Positions 12,543 through 25,218 are shown, counted from the first letter of the stretch. The stretch is DNA of 64,000 nt from Dendrolimus kikuchii (GCA_019925095.2 CM034406.1:5868388-5932387); one strand, 5' to 3'. The notes: generated from the letters alone by a model not told the origin. Numbers and translations are program-made.

Positions 12543-13545
12543 GTATAAAACAGAAATAATAACATATTCGATCATCTATCATACATCATCAAATGTAGAA
12601 AAACATCCTCCAGATCACGAACGTTCTGACATTCATCCCGGAAACCATTGAATGCTATTTTTATAATCTCCATGTATTCGTTGAAATATACAGTTTCGGA
12701 GAGAATCATATAATTTATACAATCATAAATTTAAAAAATAAGTGGAAAGAAACACTGCGATTAAATTAACACCCAAACTTTCTAATGCACAGTAAACGTG
12801 CGTGTAATTAATAGAATTGTTTTATAACTAAAAAATATTTAGATAAGTAAACAACGGTGTCATCATCAGAGATTGGAAAGAAAATAATTAACTTACCCGT
12901 TAAGGAAACTGGCAAGGACTGCCGGACCCGTTCTTTCGGGCACTTTTCACATCCGCTAAGCACAATCCAAAACAATATTCAAACACTTAAAAAAGAAAAG
13001 TCACTAACTGAATTCGAGAGTCCTTCATCTCGCTTTCAAAAAAAAACAAACGATATTAAAAATGTCAGATCACTATTGTTTTTGACACATAGATTTCAAA
13101 AATCGAATCTCGCATCCGAAAAGATTTTAATGGAAAGGCGTGCTCGTCACTGAGAAGCTGGTTATCAACTGAGTGGCGGTGGAAAAGGCAACTGGCAGGT
13201 GCGTCGCGACTCGCGAGAGGCCGATTGCACGTGTGAATGTGCACAAAACTCGAGTCGAGTCTGAATGAAGTGCACCCCGGTCTGGCGCAAAATAGAACCT
13301 ATGCACTAATGGTGTGGGAACTCGTAAAGGGTGCGTGGGAATTGGTGCTTGACGCATCTCCTGACTTCAACAGATGTTAACGTTAAAATAGATGGATTCG
13401 TACTATATCAGATAGTTCCTAGCCATGGGTACCTACTTAATATGAGTCGTTTATAGACTTGACCTTATAATATCTCTTTTTCCCAAATAAAAAAGAAATA
13501 AATATCCAAACAAACTCACTTTCATATTTTAAGTATATTTATTAA
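12543..13545. other. No gene recognised; GC-richer island at 13135-13370
   Basis: 12543-13130 is AT-rich. A 98-residue frame starting with a CTG-type codon at 12857 has no motif. 13135-13370 is clearly GC- and CpG-richer (gcgtcgcgactcgcgagagg). It could be a promoter or 5' UTR exon, but no coding start with a known product follows on either strand. Confidence 0.35.
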
Positions 13546-13550
13546 CTAGC

Positions 13551-14070
13551 TTTTGCCCGCGGCATCGCTCGTGTTACTGTTATCCCACGGGAACCGTACA
13601 TTTTTCCGGGATAAAAGTGGCCTATAGAATAGAATAGTAAACACTAATTGTTCACCAAATAAACATTTACAGAATAAATAATAACGGCCAACCAAAAGGC
13701 GGCCTGGCCTTATCGCTTAAAGCGATCTCTTCCAAGCAACCTGACTGAGAGGATACTTTTAACAAGTTATGTCTAGGTATAATGAAATTAATAAGAAGTA
13801 AAATAAAAAAGGAAGAACATTACAATGTGGACAGTAAACAGGTAAGTTAAGAAGAATAGAAAAATATATATTTTATTATAAACTAAGGCAATGGATTTTG
13901 ACTGATTTTTTAAATATGGCGAGTGATTTAACTTTTATGACATCTACGTGCCTATATGCTATTACAGACTATATATAGTTTATCTCTATGCCAAATTTCC
14001 TCCAACCCCTTCCAGCCGTTTTAGGGTTGTTGAGTAACAAACATCCATCCAAACTTTCGCATTTATAATA
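13551..14070 (+). repeat. Lep-type repeat interrupted by a second repeat
   Basis: The left part (13551-13625) reads cttttgcccgcggcatcgct and ccgggataaaagtggcctat. The right part (13970-14070) reads tatgccaaatttcctccaac and 'gagtaacaaacatccatcc', then ataatatt. These are the two halves of one well-known repeat. The material between them starts with gaatagaatagtaaacacta and includes ggcggcctggccttatcgct and gcgatctcttccaagcaacc, a LINE 3'-end-like sequence also present at 22881-22990. Confidence 0.65.
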
Positions 14071-14480
14071 TTATAATAATTATATATACGTATAAACACT
14101 GCTAAAAATGTTTCCACTCTATTATAAGAATATCTTTGGGGTCAACCGGAACTTGGCGACGTACAAACTGGCTCTAGACTCCAAGGCACAAATTCGCGTC
14201 AGTAAGTTCTAAAACGTCATACAACCCTGGGTTTAATATTAAACATTATGCGTAGACTGATATAGGTAAGCAGACTAATAATAATTAATATATTAGTATT
14301 GCCCCCGTCGTTTCTCTATCATCGTAAAATTACCATCTGCACATAGGTATTTTAGCTTTAAAATTCAGCCATTGATGTCCCGTAGATCGTAAGGTTTTTC
14401 AGGATCTACCATATCTAGGCTACAAAAGTCATGGTGACTCGATGGATGTAGCACTCGACCTTTGCAAATGACATCGCTTC

Positions 14481-14789
14481 GAATGCAGGAACGGAGAAAG
14501 AATACCATTTCCTGCGGCCGGGCGGCCTGTCGTAATAGGCGACTTAACAACCCACAGCCAGGTGGTAGGGCATTTGCCCGACTGGATGGCTACCACCCCT
14601 GGTCTAAAGTATGTCGCTATAAGAACCTTGAGTTGTGTTCCGGCATTAGTGACCAGGTTCCAGTCTCCTTTAAGAGAGCAGCAGCGCATTTGTAGCATCT
14701 TTGGTGTTGCAAATGTCCATAGGCGATGGTAACCTTTTTCCATCAAGTGGGCCGTCTGCCTGTCTGCTGATCTCCTGCAATAAAAAAAA
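14481..14789 (+). repeat. ~300-bp poly-A-tailed dispersed repeat, copy 2
   Basis: Same layout as the copy at 6291: tgcaggaacggagaaagaat, cggcctgtcgtaataggcga, ggccgtctgcctgtctgctg, and a taaaaaaaa tail. It lacks the first bases of copies 1 and 3. Open frames on both strands here are shadows of the repeat. Confidence 0.75.
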
Positions 14790-16020
14790 TACCGAGCGAG
14801 TATATGCTCTGCTTAAGCAGTTAAAGTTTCCATGAACGAGGAACTAAGGAAATGTCATGGAGACAAATACACTGTGATGGATATTTGGGGTAACGCGAGA
14901 AGACCCAAATCAGGTTGTCCTACATTCACAACAGCATTCGTTCCCGTGACACTGGAGATAGTGTTTATTATACCTACTCTTTGAAGTACACAAATTATCT
15001 GTAAGCCACATGTAATCTTTGTCAAGTACTTAGAGCTAAAACGAACACACACGTTAATATTTCGAGTTCAAATAATTACGTGTGTCTAGGTAACAGAGAG
15101 CCGCCGCTACCAGTTACTTTAACTACTTTATAAATTGAAACAAAAATTAATAACATTGTTGTAAATTAAGGTCTTGAATAGTGTTGCCAGGCTACTTGTC
15201 CCGAATTGCGCGGGAAGTTCCGGTTTTCAGGGACATGTACACGCATCCCGATTTGCACCTGATCGTGATCAAGACACTAAATGTCTCGATTAATCAATAA
15301 ATGTACTAAACAGCATTATTATTAGAAAATTAAAAATTAGATAATTAAAATTTTAAATAATGAAACCTTAATTTTTTTAAGTTGTTTGTTGTTAGATCCT
15401 ATCTACAACACTAAGTTCCCATTTGTTTTACCTTCTGCCCCGCTTTAAAACAATTTAGACCTGGCACCACTAGTCTTAAACGTCAAGGGCCGATTTCTAA
15501 TTTTGTTCCCTCCAAAAGCTTATTTTGTAGAAAGATACATCTCGGCAACCCAGCCCCTGGTAGCCACGAGCCACGATTCTTACTATGAAAGTAATTAGCG
15601 ATACTTATTTCTCTTTGATATTTGAGCCCGGAATCCGCAAACTGAGATCTAAGTGCTTTACGCTCAGACTGCAGTGCTGCTGTCTATAGCGACATCTACC
15701 GATTACGGTAAGATCAACATTTGAACATAATATATACATTTAGTCTCTGCGTGCAAATCAAATGCACAACTGAATGCAATTGGCTAGATGGCGTTAAAAT
15801 TAATTGTTCAAAAAAATTTAGTTATTTAATATTAGGAGTCCTTTACACACAAAGTATATTAATGTAATAGGAGACCTTTACATTTCAATAAAATTGGATA
15901 TTCATGCAACTTCGACCGTGCGACGACTCAACGTGCACCCAATAACCTTATGAATTGGACCTATTATCATTTCGAGTGTCCATTTATTTACGGGTATTAT
16001 TATAGAATACAGAATCAGGG
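14790..16020. other. No gene recognised
   Basis: AT-rich intergenic DNA. Nothing supports an exon or RNA gene. Confidence 0.4.
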
Positions 16021-16024
16021 GGCT

Positions 16025-17172
16025 TTAGTATGAACTCAAAAACTTTTATTAAACTATCTTTTTATTGTTTCTTGTTTTTATCTAAAATAGTTTACAGATT
16101 TCATACAATACACTAACCTACATGAGTTTTACACATAATTATTTACAATACAATAATATCATCACACCCACAGCCGAACATAGAGTGTGATATGGGTTCG
16201 TAACTTTAAATAGTGATAATTCAATTTATTGTTTAACTTTTTTTATATGAGACATCAGTTTTGATAAATACATTGTGAAAATCGGCTCAGTCACCAACGA
16301 AATTTTCGAAATAAAGAGTAGTGTTACATATTTTTTTTTATCTTAGAAACTGTGAGTACATTCTCCAAAAATACTAAATTATATTTGTTCATATCCAACT
16401 CTGTAAGTATCAAAAAAGCGAACATACAATAACAGGAAATACAAAAAGTAATGTGGATAAAAAATAACATAAATGGGCAGTATGTGCAAAACTAAAATGT
16501 TTTTCAAGAGAAGTAAGCTTCACAGTGAGCTTGAGCAAGTCCTTTCAAGGGTTAATGTTTATTACATCCGACGGTCTATTGCCATATCCTCACTTCAAGA
16601 TGTATATAAAAGTACTCTAAGTACTCTGTGAACTTAACATTCCCCTCTCAGCACTGTATGTAAACTCCTCAAACTTATTGTGTTCTACACAAAAAAGTGT
16701 ACAAACTCTTTGTATGCATTTAAGTTAGAAAATCATAATTAAATTGTATCTTACACATTTTAGATATATGAGCACAAGATATCATATAGGTCCCTGTCAC
16801 CTTCTGATTTGGAATATTTTATTAAAATTCTGCAAAATTGATTATATTAATAGAACTGCCTTGTATCTGTATTAATACCACACATGCCATAATTTATCAA
16901 CAATAACAATAATTTAACTTCAGATCTATTTAAATTTTTTAGTATCATCAATAGGTTAGGTCTGGAGTTGAAAATGCACCCTAGGCCCCATCTCATATAT
17001 TTTTACTTACATTTAATATCATTCACCATGAATCTATGTTAAATCTATGAATAATCCTGGTATAACATAAGTATTACTTTAATTATATTCCAGTTTGTTA
17101 GTTACAAGTCCTGCATTTTTAATATATGTATAACAATTATTTGTGTTGGTGAGGACCCATTTTCCTTAAACC
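16025..17172 (-). other. Probable MED21 3' UTR
   Basis: It continues downstream of the MED21 stop without a recognisable feature. AATAAA-type signals are present on the minus strand near 16045-16065. A UTR of about 1.1 kb is plausible, but its end is not shown by sequence alone. Confidence 0.35.
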
Positions 17173-19253
17173 CTATAACTGTGGTTTCACATCCTTATTG
17201 AGAATTAAAGCAGGGTTCTGCATGTCTAGTTGACATTGTGCAATATCACTGAGGGCTCCTTGAATTTTCTCTAAAAGTATTTCACCTTGACGAACTACCT
17301 GGAAATGATTAAAATACCTTTTGCTTAAAATTTAAATATTCAAGCATCTTTACCTTAGTATTAATTTTATCTGTTCAAGCATAGCTAAAAAAGCGCAGAA
17401 AGGTAATTTCGACAATTTGCGTAAAAACCTTTGGTAAAATTACGTTTCATTAAGCACTTCATTAAAATTTTAAGGTAAACTTGGGTTTAGGTAATGTTAT
17501 CAAAAATCGGTCAACACTACCTAGCTCATTATTTTGGTCAGTGTCATGAATCTATATAAGATTTAAGAAAAATTTTATAGTTTAAACAACAGACATAACC
17601 AAACCTTAAATAAGTAGCTTTATATGAGGGAATAGGTCCACAAAATGTAAAAAAACAGGATAAAGATGCCATAGTTTAAGGTACCAATTATTTTTAATTA
17701 TATTTCATATTACTCTCCAGCTACCCATAATCATTGCAAAAACCCATGAAACTCTTAAAATCTTCATTTTTCCGTCATTCTTAATGCCAATACATTGTTG
17801 AGCTAAGACCCTACCATTTTAATTCGCCGTTTCTTCTCTCCCAGCCATAACACTTTGCAAAACGGCAGTAAGATAGCGTAGGCCGCCGCAAACCACCGAT
17901 CCCGGCCCGCCGGAATCCTTCCCCTCGGGCTTTATATTACCCGTCGCCCGTTCTCAATTAGTGCTTTGTGTCGCCCTATGGTGGGCATCATTAAATTCAT
18001 CCCCCTCTCATGGCAACAGTCCAGCCGAGGTAAAACTCCTTAGGGAGCTTCCTCGAGCAGGTTGCCCCTCCGGGCTCGAGCGCTTTCGCTTCGCGAAGGC
18101 ACTTGCCCCAAAAACCCCGGTAAAGTTGTAAGGTCTTCGGACCAACAACATAAAGTCAAGTCCAATAAAAAAAAAAAAAAATACCATTTTAAAAGAGTTT
18201 AAGGTGTACCTGGCACACTTATTAAGACAGGTGTTCCAGATAAAATTATATCAGGGCAACAAACTTTAATATACATTTAAATAACATCAACAGATCTTCA
18301 GATTTACATTACTAGTATATAAAATATCATGCCCTTCATGGCAAAATTAAATAACTAATAAATTAAATTTTCAAGAAAATGGGATTCTGGGTATGTTTTT
18401 AAATACATACATACAAACATAACTCCACGCCAGTTCCCTTGCAGGGTAGGCAAGAACAACAGAGCGCCATTCGGGCTTATTCTTACACACCTCACTTGCT
18501 TCTTTGACATTCATTTGTTTTTAAATAAATGGCTATAATTTTGAACAAATACAAAACATATTGTATAATATAGATCTTTTTATATGTCATCCAATGAAAG
18601 CTATAATTGTTCATTTTTACCATTCATATAATCTCTGATTTCAGCTTAGTACTGATTTTTCAATAAAATTATTTATTGTTTTATTTCCATTAATAACCAT
18701 AATTTATAAAAGTCAAATAGATCAAAAAATTGGTAAGAATTTCAGCTTTAAGAAAAAACAACAAGGTTGATTTTAAAAGGTCATCACTTAATTTTACAAT
18801 GACAGGGACAATATAAACCCAATTTTTGAAAATATATGTTAAAATTTAGAATTATACCTCTTCCAATTGTTCTGCAGCCTCTTTGTTTTCGGCCTCCAAT
18901 CGTCTTAAGCTCTGCACTTGAAGCTCTGTGGAACTCTCCTCACTTGGCAATGATTCTATAAGTGTATCAATATCCTTGGCACATCGTGAGATAAGAGTCG
19001 CAAACAACATAGCATAGTCTTCTTGGTTCTGCTGTTGTTGTGGAGTCTGGGAACCACTACGATCGAAACCAGGGAATTTGCTTGGAGTTGAAAACTGTTG
19101 CAGTATACCTATACTGTTGCAAAAATGTTCTGCTTGCTGAAATCAAGCCAGTAACATGTTAGCTTATAACTAAACTGGAAATTTAAAAAATATTTTTAAA
19201 ATTGTTTTTACCTGGTTTATAGTGTCCTGAAGCTGTGTTAAACGATCTGCCAT
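17173..19253 (-). CDS. MED21: Mediator complex subunit 21 (MED21/SRB7)
   Basis: Three coding exons on the minus strand: 19253-19212, 19136-18858 and 17298-17173. All junctions are GT-AG, every intron falls between codons, and the product is 148 residues (human MED21 is about 144). Residues 1-14 read MADRLTQLQDTINQ, the family's hallmark start. The middle exon gives AEHFCNSIGILQQF, a Gln-rich spacer, then EDYAMLFATLISRCAKDID and SLPSEESS. The last exon gives RQGEILLEKIQGALSDIAQ. MED21 is a small helical subunit of the Mediator middle module that pairs with MED7 and bridges activators to RNA polymerase II in the nucleus. The start is the MAD methionine. A longer frame upstream of it at 19361 lacks family similarity and is 5' flank. 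A polyA-tailed repeat (17823-18181) sits inside intron 2. Confidence 0.95.
17823..18181 (+). mobile_element. 5'-truncated poly-A retroelement fragment in MED21 intron 2
   Basis: A GC-rich segment (cggcccgccggaatccttcc, gttgcccctccgggctcgag) ends in cagtccaataaaa-type sequence and a 15-base A tail. The 11-bp word taccattttaa flanks it at 17812-17822 and 18182-18192, a target-site duplication. It carries no coding frame, so it is a LINE 3' UTR or a SINE. It lies antisense to the host gene. Confidence 0.8.
18402..18515 (+). repeat. Short dispersed repeat (acatacat..gccagttcccttgcaggg), copy 1
   Basis: The order is (acat)n, cacgccagttcccttgcagg, acagagcgccattcgggctt, cttacacacctcacttgctt, ctttgacattcat. 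The same order recurs at 40408-40520 and, inverted, at 46095-46212. A partial copy is at 22484-22535. Confidence 0.7.
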
Positions 19254-19500
19254 TGCCTCGATGTAAAACAACTTATCAGATGTACAAACTAAAAATAAGT
19301 AATCAAAGGTAAGTAAAAGCGTTAAATAAATAAACAATTTTAAACGCTTTGATAATCTCAAGAATTATAAAAAAATTACAATTGAAATACGATTGTAAAT
19401 ATTTGTAATAAATATTAATTAAATTTACAAACAGCAAACTTTTAAATTTGATTGACACTGACAGTAATTTCTAATTTATCTACTCTTTAGTAGTACGCTC

Positions 19501-19660
19501 AAAGGTAGGCAAAGAAACAGTCCATACAGCGTTATTTGATGAAGTATGACCATTTATGGATGATCTAAGAGTATGGACAAACGTACGAATAATAAAAATC
19601 AAATAAATTACCGCGCTTAAAACCGTTATGACGAAGTTTTATTAAGTATGATAATCGCCC
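19501..19660. repeat. MITE terminus plus inverted relative of the 45.4-kb tandem unit
   Basis: 19501-19540 carries ggcaaagaaacagtccatac, the MITE terminus also seen in the 54-kb foldback. 19603-19628 is an exact 26-base reverse-complement match to 45712-45737 (core aaccgcgct/taagcgcggt), and the flanks align loosely as well. This lies just upstream of MED21 and may overlap its promoter. Confidence 0.6.
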
Positions 19661-20428
19661 AATAAAAAACAACTCGCATTCACATTCGTCTTTCTCCTTA
19701 GCGCCCACGGTCCTTAAAAAAGTATTTAATGAAATAGTGATTATAGCCCAGCACCAAATCCAATTTAGTCAAATAAAGGCCCAGGGTACTATTCTAAGTA
19801 CCCCAACTTTAACCATTCCTACTAATTTCAAGTTACCTTTAAATAATGTGATGTCTTTGAGCGTATGAGGTTTTTGCTTGTGTATGACCAAGCAACAGTG
19901 CCAACAAAAACAAAAGAAATGTATCTTTCTTGACTTAACGTGGATCAAGATCCTCGAGTGTGAAAATTAATCTTAATTTATTCATGAAATCTACGACGGT
20001 GGTATGTAATAGTAACTGATTGATTTTGAAGCTACCAATAACCGATGGTTAAGAGGGCTATACGAGCGTTTCACAAGCTCATTGACAATTGGTAATACTG
20101 TCGGTTATCAGTAACTTATTCCCTCCCAAGCGTTTTATTAACGCAACGTCGCTGCAATAGTAGGACACGCAACGTTATTCAGTAAGTTGAGGTATAACTA
20201 CAAAATAAATACATTTTCAAAAGAAGAAGTCTTATTTGATATACGACTATCATTAAAAATCAATCTTTTAATTAATTTGCTTTAAAAATGCTTACAATCA
20301 CAGAACCATCTTATATGAATTTTTCATGAACAAAACGCATTCATGAGATATCATAATAAACTTTTTAAATAATGATTGTTTCAATGTCAATAAAGTGAAA
20401 AGTTATAACTTTGTACTGTTAATTAAAA

Positions 20429-22198
20429 ATGGATAACAGCGAGGTAAATATATTGTTTATATAAAATATAATTGTATGAATTGTGAAGCAATATGTGATC
20501 ATTATGTCTTGTGGCTTTTAATTTCAGAAGTATAAGAAACAAATGACACGGGATGAGGTATCCTATTTTATTGACCTCGTAAAAGAAAATAAAGCGATAC
20601 ATTCTAAAGCAACTAATGCTTTTCAAAACCAACTGAAGGAAATCGCATGGACTCAAGTTACAGATGCATATAACGCAAGGTTCGGTAGGGTCCCAAAGAA
20701 CAAGCAACAGCTTAAATTAAAATGGGATAATTTAAAAAAAATGGCCCGCAAAAGGCTACAACTAATAAGATTCAACAATTTAAAGGTAAACTTAACATTT
20801 TGTTTTAATTCGATACACTCTTTGAAGTAATACTGTATTTTATATCTGTTAATAGCAGAACATATTTTGATTTTGTATCCCAGGAAATATTTACATTTTT
20901 TTCAATAAGTACCATTAGATTTTGTAATCTTCATGAAAATATCTTTTTTTCAAGTGTAAATAAAAATCTATTAACATATAATTTTCAGTAATAGAGATTC
21001 CATATGCATTAATTAATTTTATTTCACTGTAAGGCTGTACAGACTAGTTCCTTTGCTTTACTTTTGTAACCCAGCTGTAATGTTTTATCTTCTAATTTTG
21101 TAATGTTCTCAACCACATATTAAGAGATTGTTTTAATTCAGTATTTCATTAATATAATTTCATACATGAACATTATATAATTTTATTTTGGATTTTCTTA
21201 GACAGGTGGTGGAAAACCTATTTGCATCCCTGTCGATGAAATATTGGTTAAGGTGGCTGAGCTTTTGGGTTCAACTGGCTCAGGATTTGAAGTACCATTT
21301 GGTGGTGATGGTACTGAAAACAAAGAAAATGAAACAATTGCCTTGCAAGAAGACAATGGTGAGGTGGTCACTACTGAACCACCTAATCAAGATTCGGATC
21401 CTGGCCCCAGTATAGGTATGTCCTAAAATTTAATCTTTTACTTTATAATATAGCATATGAAAAATAATGTATAAAATATATATATAACAGACTGTATATT
21501 AGTATGTAGTCTCAAAAATATCCATAAACTAAACAAACAACTTGCATAAAACAGTTTGTATATAAGATTATGAAGAAATAAATATAAATCATCTAAAGAA
21601 ACTTATTATTATGTAACAACTGTGCCGCAGAACTTGGACTTTATATTAATATTACCAAAATTGTTAATTGACATCCATTAAACAGTTCTGGAGACTTAAA
21701 AAAAAAGTTAATATACTGATGGACAAAACTTGTAAAAATGTTCACTTATTATAGATACAATACAAATAGTAGTTTCACTTAAATTTTGCCATTTATATTG
21801 GAATCATAGTCAGTTACTTCTGTCTAGTTTATAATATTTATGAAAGTTGAAACTTTATAAACTGTCTTGTATTTCAGAAAAAAAACAGAAGCTTGAAGAT
21901 GCACAAAACATACAAACACCAAATTTGAAAAGACTGTTTCAAAATGGTATGATCTTACTGTTATATATTAATTGGTTCTGTGAAAGAATTCAATTTGTTA
22001 AAAAATTTAATTCATAGACTGCCTAAATATTAATTACTGGTTTTAATTTCAGCCAAAAAGAAAAAGGATAATGATGGGCGCCTACAAAAAAATTTAGCAA
22101 TAGCCAACTACTTTGATAAAAAGACTGAAAAACTGGAATTGGAAATACAACTTCTAAAAACAGAAATATCAAATTTAAGAGATATAAATAACAAGTAA
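20429..22198 (+). CDS. Harbinger-associated Myb/SANT-like DNA-binding protein
   Basis: Five exons with GT-AG introns: 20429-20443, 20528-20785, 21202-21415, 21878-21946 and 22053-22198, giving 233 residues. Exon 2 holds the DNA-binding trihelix/Myb-like domain: TRDEVSYFIDLVKENKAIHS, WTQVTDAYNARFG and LKLKWDNLKKMARKR, with the spaced aromatic residues typical of Myb_DNA-bind_5/MADF-like proteins. A Gly- and acid-rich linker follows in exon 3. The last two exons give a basic KKKKD patch and a Leu-rich coiled coil (KLELEIQLLKTEISNLRD). In Harbinger transposons this protein binds the ends and carries the nuclease into the nucleus (family knowledge). It converges with the nuclease gene ending at 23159. 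MSANTD-type host genes look similar, but the adjacent nuclease makes the transposon reading more likely. Confidence 0.85.
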
Positions 22199-22483
22199 AT
22201 CTAACTCAAAAGAAGAATGTTTTCTTAAGTTTTTGCGACTAGTATACCAAAAGTTTTATTATAGTAGTATGTTATTATAGTTGTAATTATTCAAAAAAGT
22301 AAAAACTAAGTTTGTCGATCTCTTTATGTATAATTTATTTTTTATATTGTTCTAATTTTTAACAAAAATTACTTTGAAAATGGTTATTTTTGCAGTTGTT
22401 GATTTGTCTGGAAAGAACTATAATTTTGAATTAGTTTGTAGAGATCTCTTTCAGTCTTATTCATTGTGTAAGTTAATCTAACT

Positions 22484-22535
22484 ACATACATACATAACTT
22501 CACACCAATTCCCTTGCAGGGTAGGCGGTTTTGTT
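22484..22535 (+). repeat. Partial copy of the acatacat dispersed repeat
   Basis: Contains ctacatacatacataacttc and 'ccaattcccttgcagggtag', the first half of the repeat at 18402 and 40408. It lies between the two Harbinger genes. Confidence 0.55.
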
Positions 22536-22880
22536 TATATAGTTAATCTGACCATATAAATAAAACCATTTGTGAATAATTTATTCTATAGTTTTATATT
22601 GTGTGTATGTATGTTGTATTTTTACCTGTTGATTATTTTGTCTATGAAGATGATAGTGTTATAATATGTTTTTAATTTTATATAGCTTCGATTTTAAACA
22701 GAAATCACATTGCAAATGACTATATTTCTACTTTTTGAATTATCTGCGAAGAAGTTCAATTTTGTGTTAGTTTGTTGATCTTTTTATGTAAAATTTATTC
22801 TATACTTTTATATTGTTATTGGAATAAATAAAAGAAATTGTTTAATATGTCTTTTAATTATTTTTAATATGTACAATCTT

Positions 22881-22990
22881 AGAATAGAATAGTAAACACT
22901 ATTATTCACCAAATAAACAATTACAGAATTAACAGCAAAACAAAAGACAGTCTTATCACTAAAAGCAATCTCTTCCAGGCTTGTATCATA
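22881..22990 (+). repeat. LINE 3'-end-like repeat copy
   Basis: Starts with agaatagaatagtaaacact and ends with gcaatctcttccaggc, matching the insert at 13627-13750 in order. It lies inside the Harbinger element downstream of both stops, so it is a later nested insertion. Confidence 0.55.
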
Positions 22991-23158
22991 TTTAGGCGCC
23001 ATCTGATAAAGTTGTGATATATTTTCTTGGATTTAGTTCTTAATTAATATTTGAGAAAAATAGCAGTTTTTTTATATTATTACTCCAACCTGTAAATAAA
23101 TAATGAATATAAGTTTATGTAATTATTAACTTCCTGATTTTGCAATATTTTTCAACAC

Positions 23159-25218
23159 TTACTGACTAAAATATTCCTCTATTAACATGTTCCTCTCCAT
23201 ATCTATTTCATTATTATTAGAAGCAGGCATGGCTTCCTCCATGTCTGATATTGCCACCTCTACCTCAGAAGCAATGTCGTCGTCCAAATTATTTAATCGA
23301 CAGATGTTATGCAATATAGACGTAGCAATAACCACTGTGTGTGCTCTCAACAAACTGAGGCGCAATGTTAGAGCCACAACTGGAAATCTACGCTTCCAAA
23401 CTCCAAAACATCTATAACAAAACGAATTGTAAATTTAAACAGATGGTTGCTGTCCTTAAAACCCTTTAATATGCTACAAAATATGTCCACAAGGATGTTT
23501 AGAATCTCAATACTAGGTATACACTACTACCAACTTTAGAATACAAAAATTGTTGTCCTCTTCTTGGGGGTAGGATACATTTTATCAAAATGATTTCAAA
23601 TGAAATGTTACATCTACTGTTTACCAAATTCGAAAATACTTTACTTTGGGATACTACACTATTGAAGAATATCTCTATAACAGAACTGCAATCACATAGC
23701 AGTTTCAGCTTTTGATCCTGTTTTTTGTGAAACATTTTATTTTGTCAATGAAAAACATTAGGATTTATAAAGATATGTTGAATTGTGAATTTTCAGTATG
23801 ATTTGTCTTTATTGTGATACACTATGTTATGCACTGTTAGGCAAAACTCCAATAAATTTTGGAAAATAAATCTTATTACATATTTAATGTTAAAAGACCT
23901 GAAATAGACAAATAAAGAATAAACTAATTTTTAGCTAGACTGTGGTGATGGTGAGTTTCTTTTCTCAAAATAACAATAGTGTTAGAAAGTTGTGTACAAT
24001 AGAGTAGGAACTAAACTTTTCTACAAGTACGAATCTGCTGAAATTAAATATATTATGGGATTTATAAGAAGTTATGTGTTAATATATACCTTTCTATAGT
24101 ATTTCTGGTTCTAATGTGAGCTTCATTGTATAGTTGTTCTCCTCGAGTCCTTGGATTTAATAATGGTGTTAAAAGGTACGGCTTTAAAGGGTATGCACTA
24201 TCTCCCAGCAGCCATTTGTTTCCAAATATACCACTTTCACATTGTGCTAAAAAAATTCAATATGATAAAACCAATACATTATTATAAATATGTCAATCCC
24301 TGCCATTGCACTATCTCTGTATTTTTCTATTTACATTTATCTATGCTTTGATGTACCTACAATATAGCATTCTCTATCTATCTAGACTATAAGGTATATA
24401 TGTTATTTATTACCTCTCAGTTCTGAATTATTAAATATGGTGGCATCATGCGCAGATCCTGGCCAGCGAGCTATAACATTCATGAACTGCAAATTTGCAT
24501 TACACACTGCTTGGATATTTAAGGAAAAATATCCTTTCCTATTTCTGAATTCTTCTCCTATCTGAGAACCTGAAATAAAAGTAACACAGTTTTATATTGT
24601 AAGAACAAGGTTAAGTATGTTTATAATATGGCTAGTAGACTTATGGAACTTACATGGTGATTGAATTCTAATATGAGTGCCATCGAGTGTGCCAAGGACT
24701 CGAGGAAATCTTGCTATTGCATAAAAATCAATTTCTGTATTTGAGTGCATGTATATATATCTATTGTAAAGTGCTGCTATTGCAGAACTAACATCTCTTA
24801 CAATGCGGCATGCTGATGCTTTTGAGACCCCTATAAAATCAGCAACAGATAAAAGTATGGTTCCCAAGGCATAAAATCTTAATGTTAGGAGAAGTTGATG
24901 TAGAGGAGGAATTCCATAATTTCTGAAACAAAATTGATAACGATAGAGCGATTTTAAATTTATTTCAGCTCATGTATGTAATGTAAATATTCACCTGGAT
25001 CCAGATACCTTCAAACTTGGCTGGATTTCCGTCAGTAAATCTTGCACTGATGATTTATCTAGACGAAATCTAAGCTGAAATTCGTATGAGTTCAATATTG
25101 AGAAATAGTCTATTCTTTGTTTATAGTTTCTGCTGCGATTAGAATCATTGGACTCACTATCACTGGATAAAAAGCTCATCATTTCTAAATCACTATCACT
25201 GTCACTTTCTACAAACAT
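23159..25218 (-). CDS. PIF/Harbinger DDE nuclease (HARBI1-like transposase)
   Basis: Five minus-strand exons: 25218-24995, 24922-24654, 24569-24414, 24246-24090 and 23411-23159. All are GT-AG with matching phases, giving 352 residues. The N-terminus is Ser/Asp-rich ([20 protein letters not shown]). Next come a helical region with [15 protein letters not shown], the helix-turn-helix-like [20 protein letters not shown], and then the catalytic core. First Asp is in LGTLDGTHI, second in [13 protein letters not shown], third acidic site is in the [14 protein letters not shown] / [18 protein letters not shown] block. All signature motifs of the DDE_Tnp_4 nuclease are present, with no stop or frameshift. 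It should cut and insert the element with help of the Myb-like partner. Whether it is active, or domesticated like HARBI1, cannot be told from one copy. Confidence 0.9.

Noticed and set aside
12857..13153. 98-residue frame
   Set aside because: Lys/Ser-rich without motif, non-ATG start, no evidence of expression signals.
19170..19361. Longer N-terminus for MED21 from 19361
   Set aside because: MED21 proteins start at MADRLTQLQ; the upstream part is hydrophobic flank sequence and the downstream part runs into the intron.
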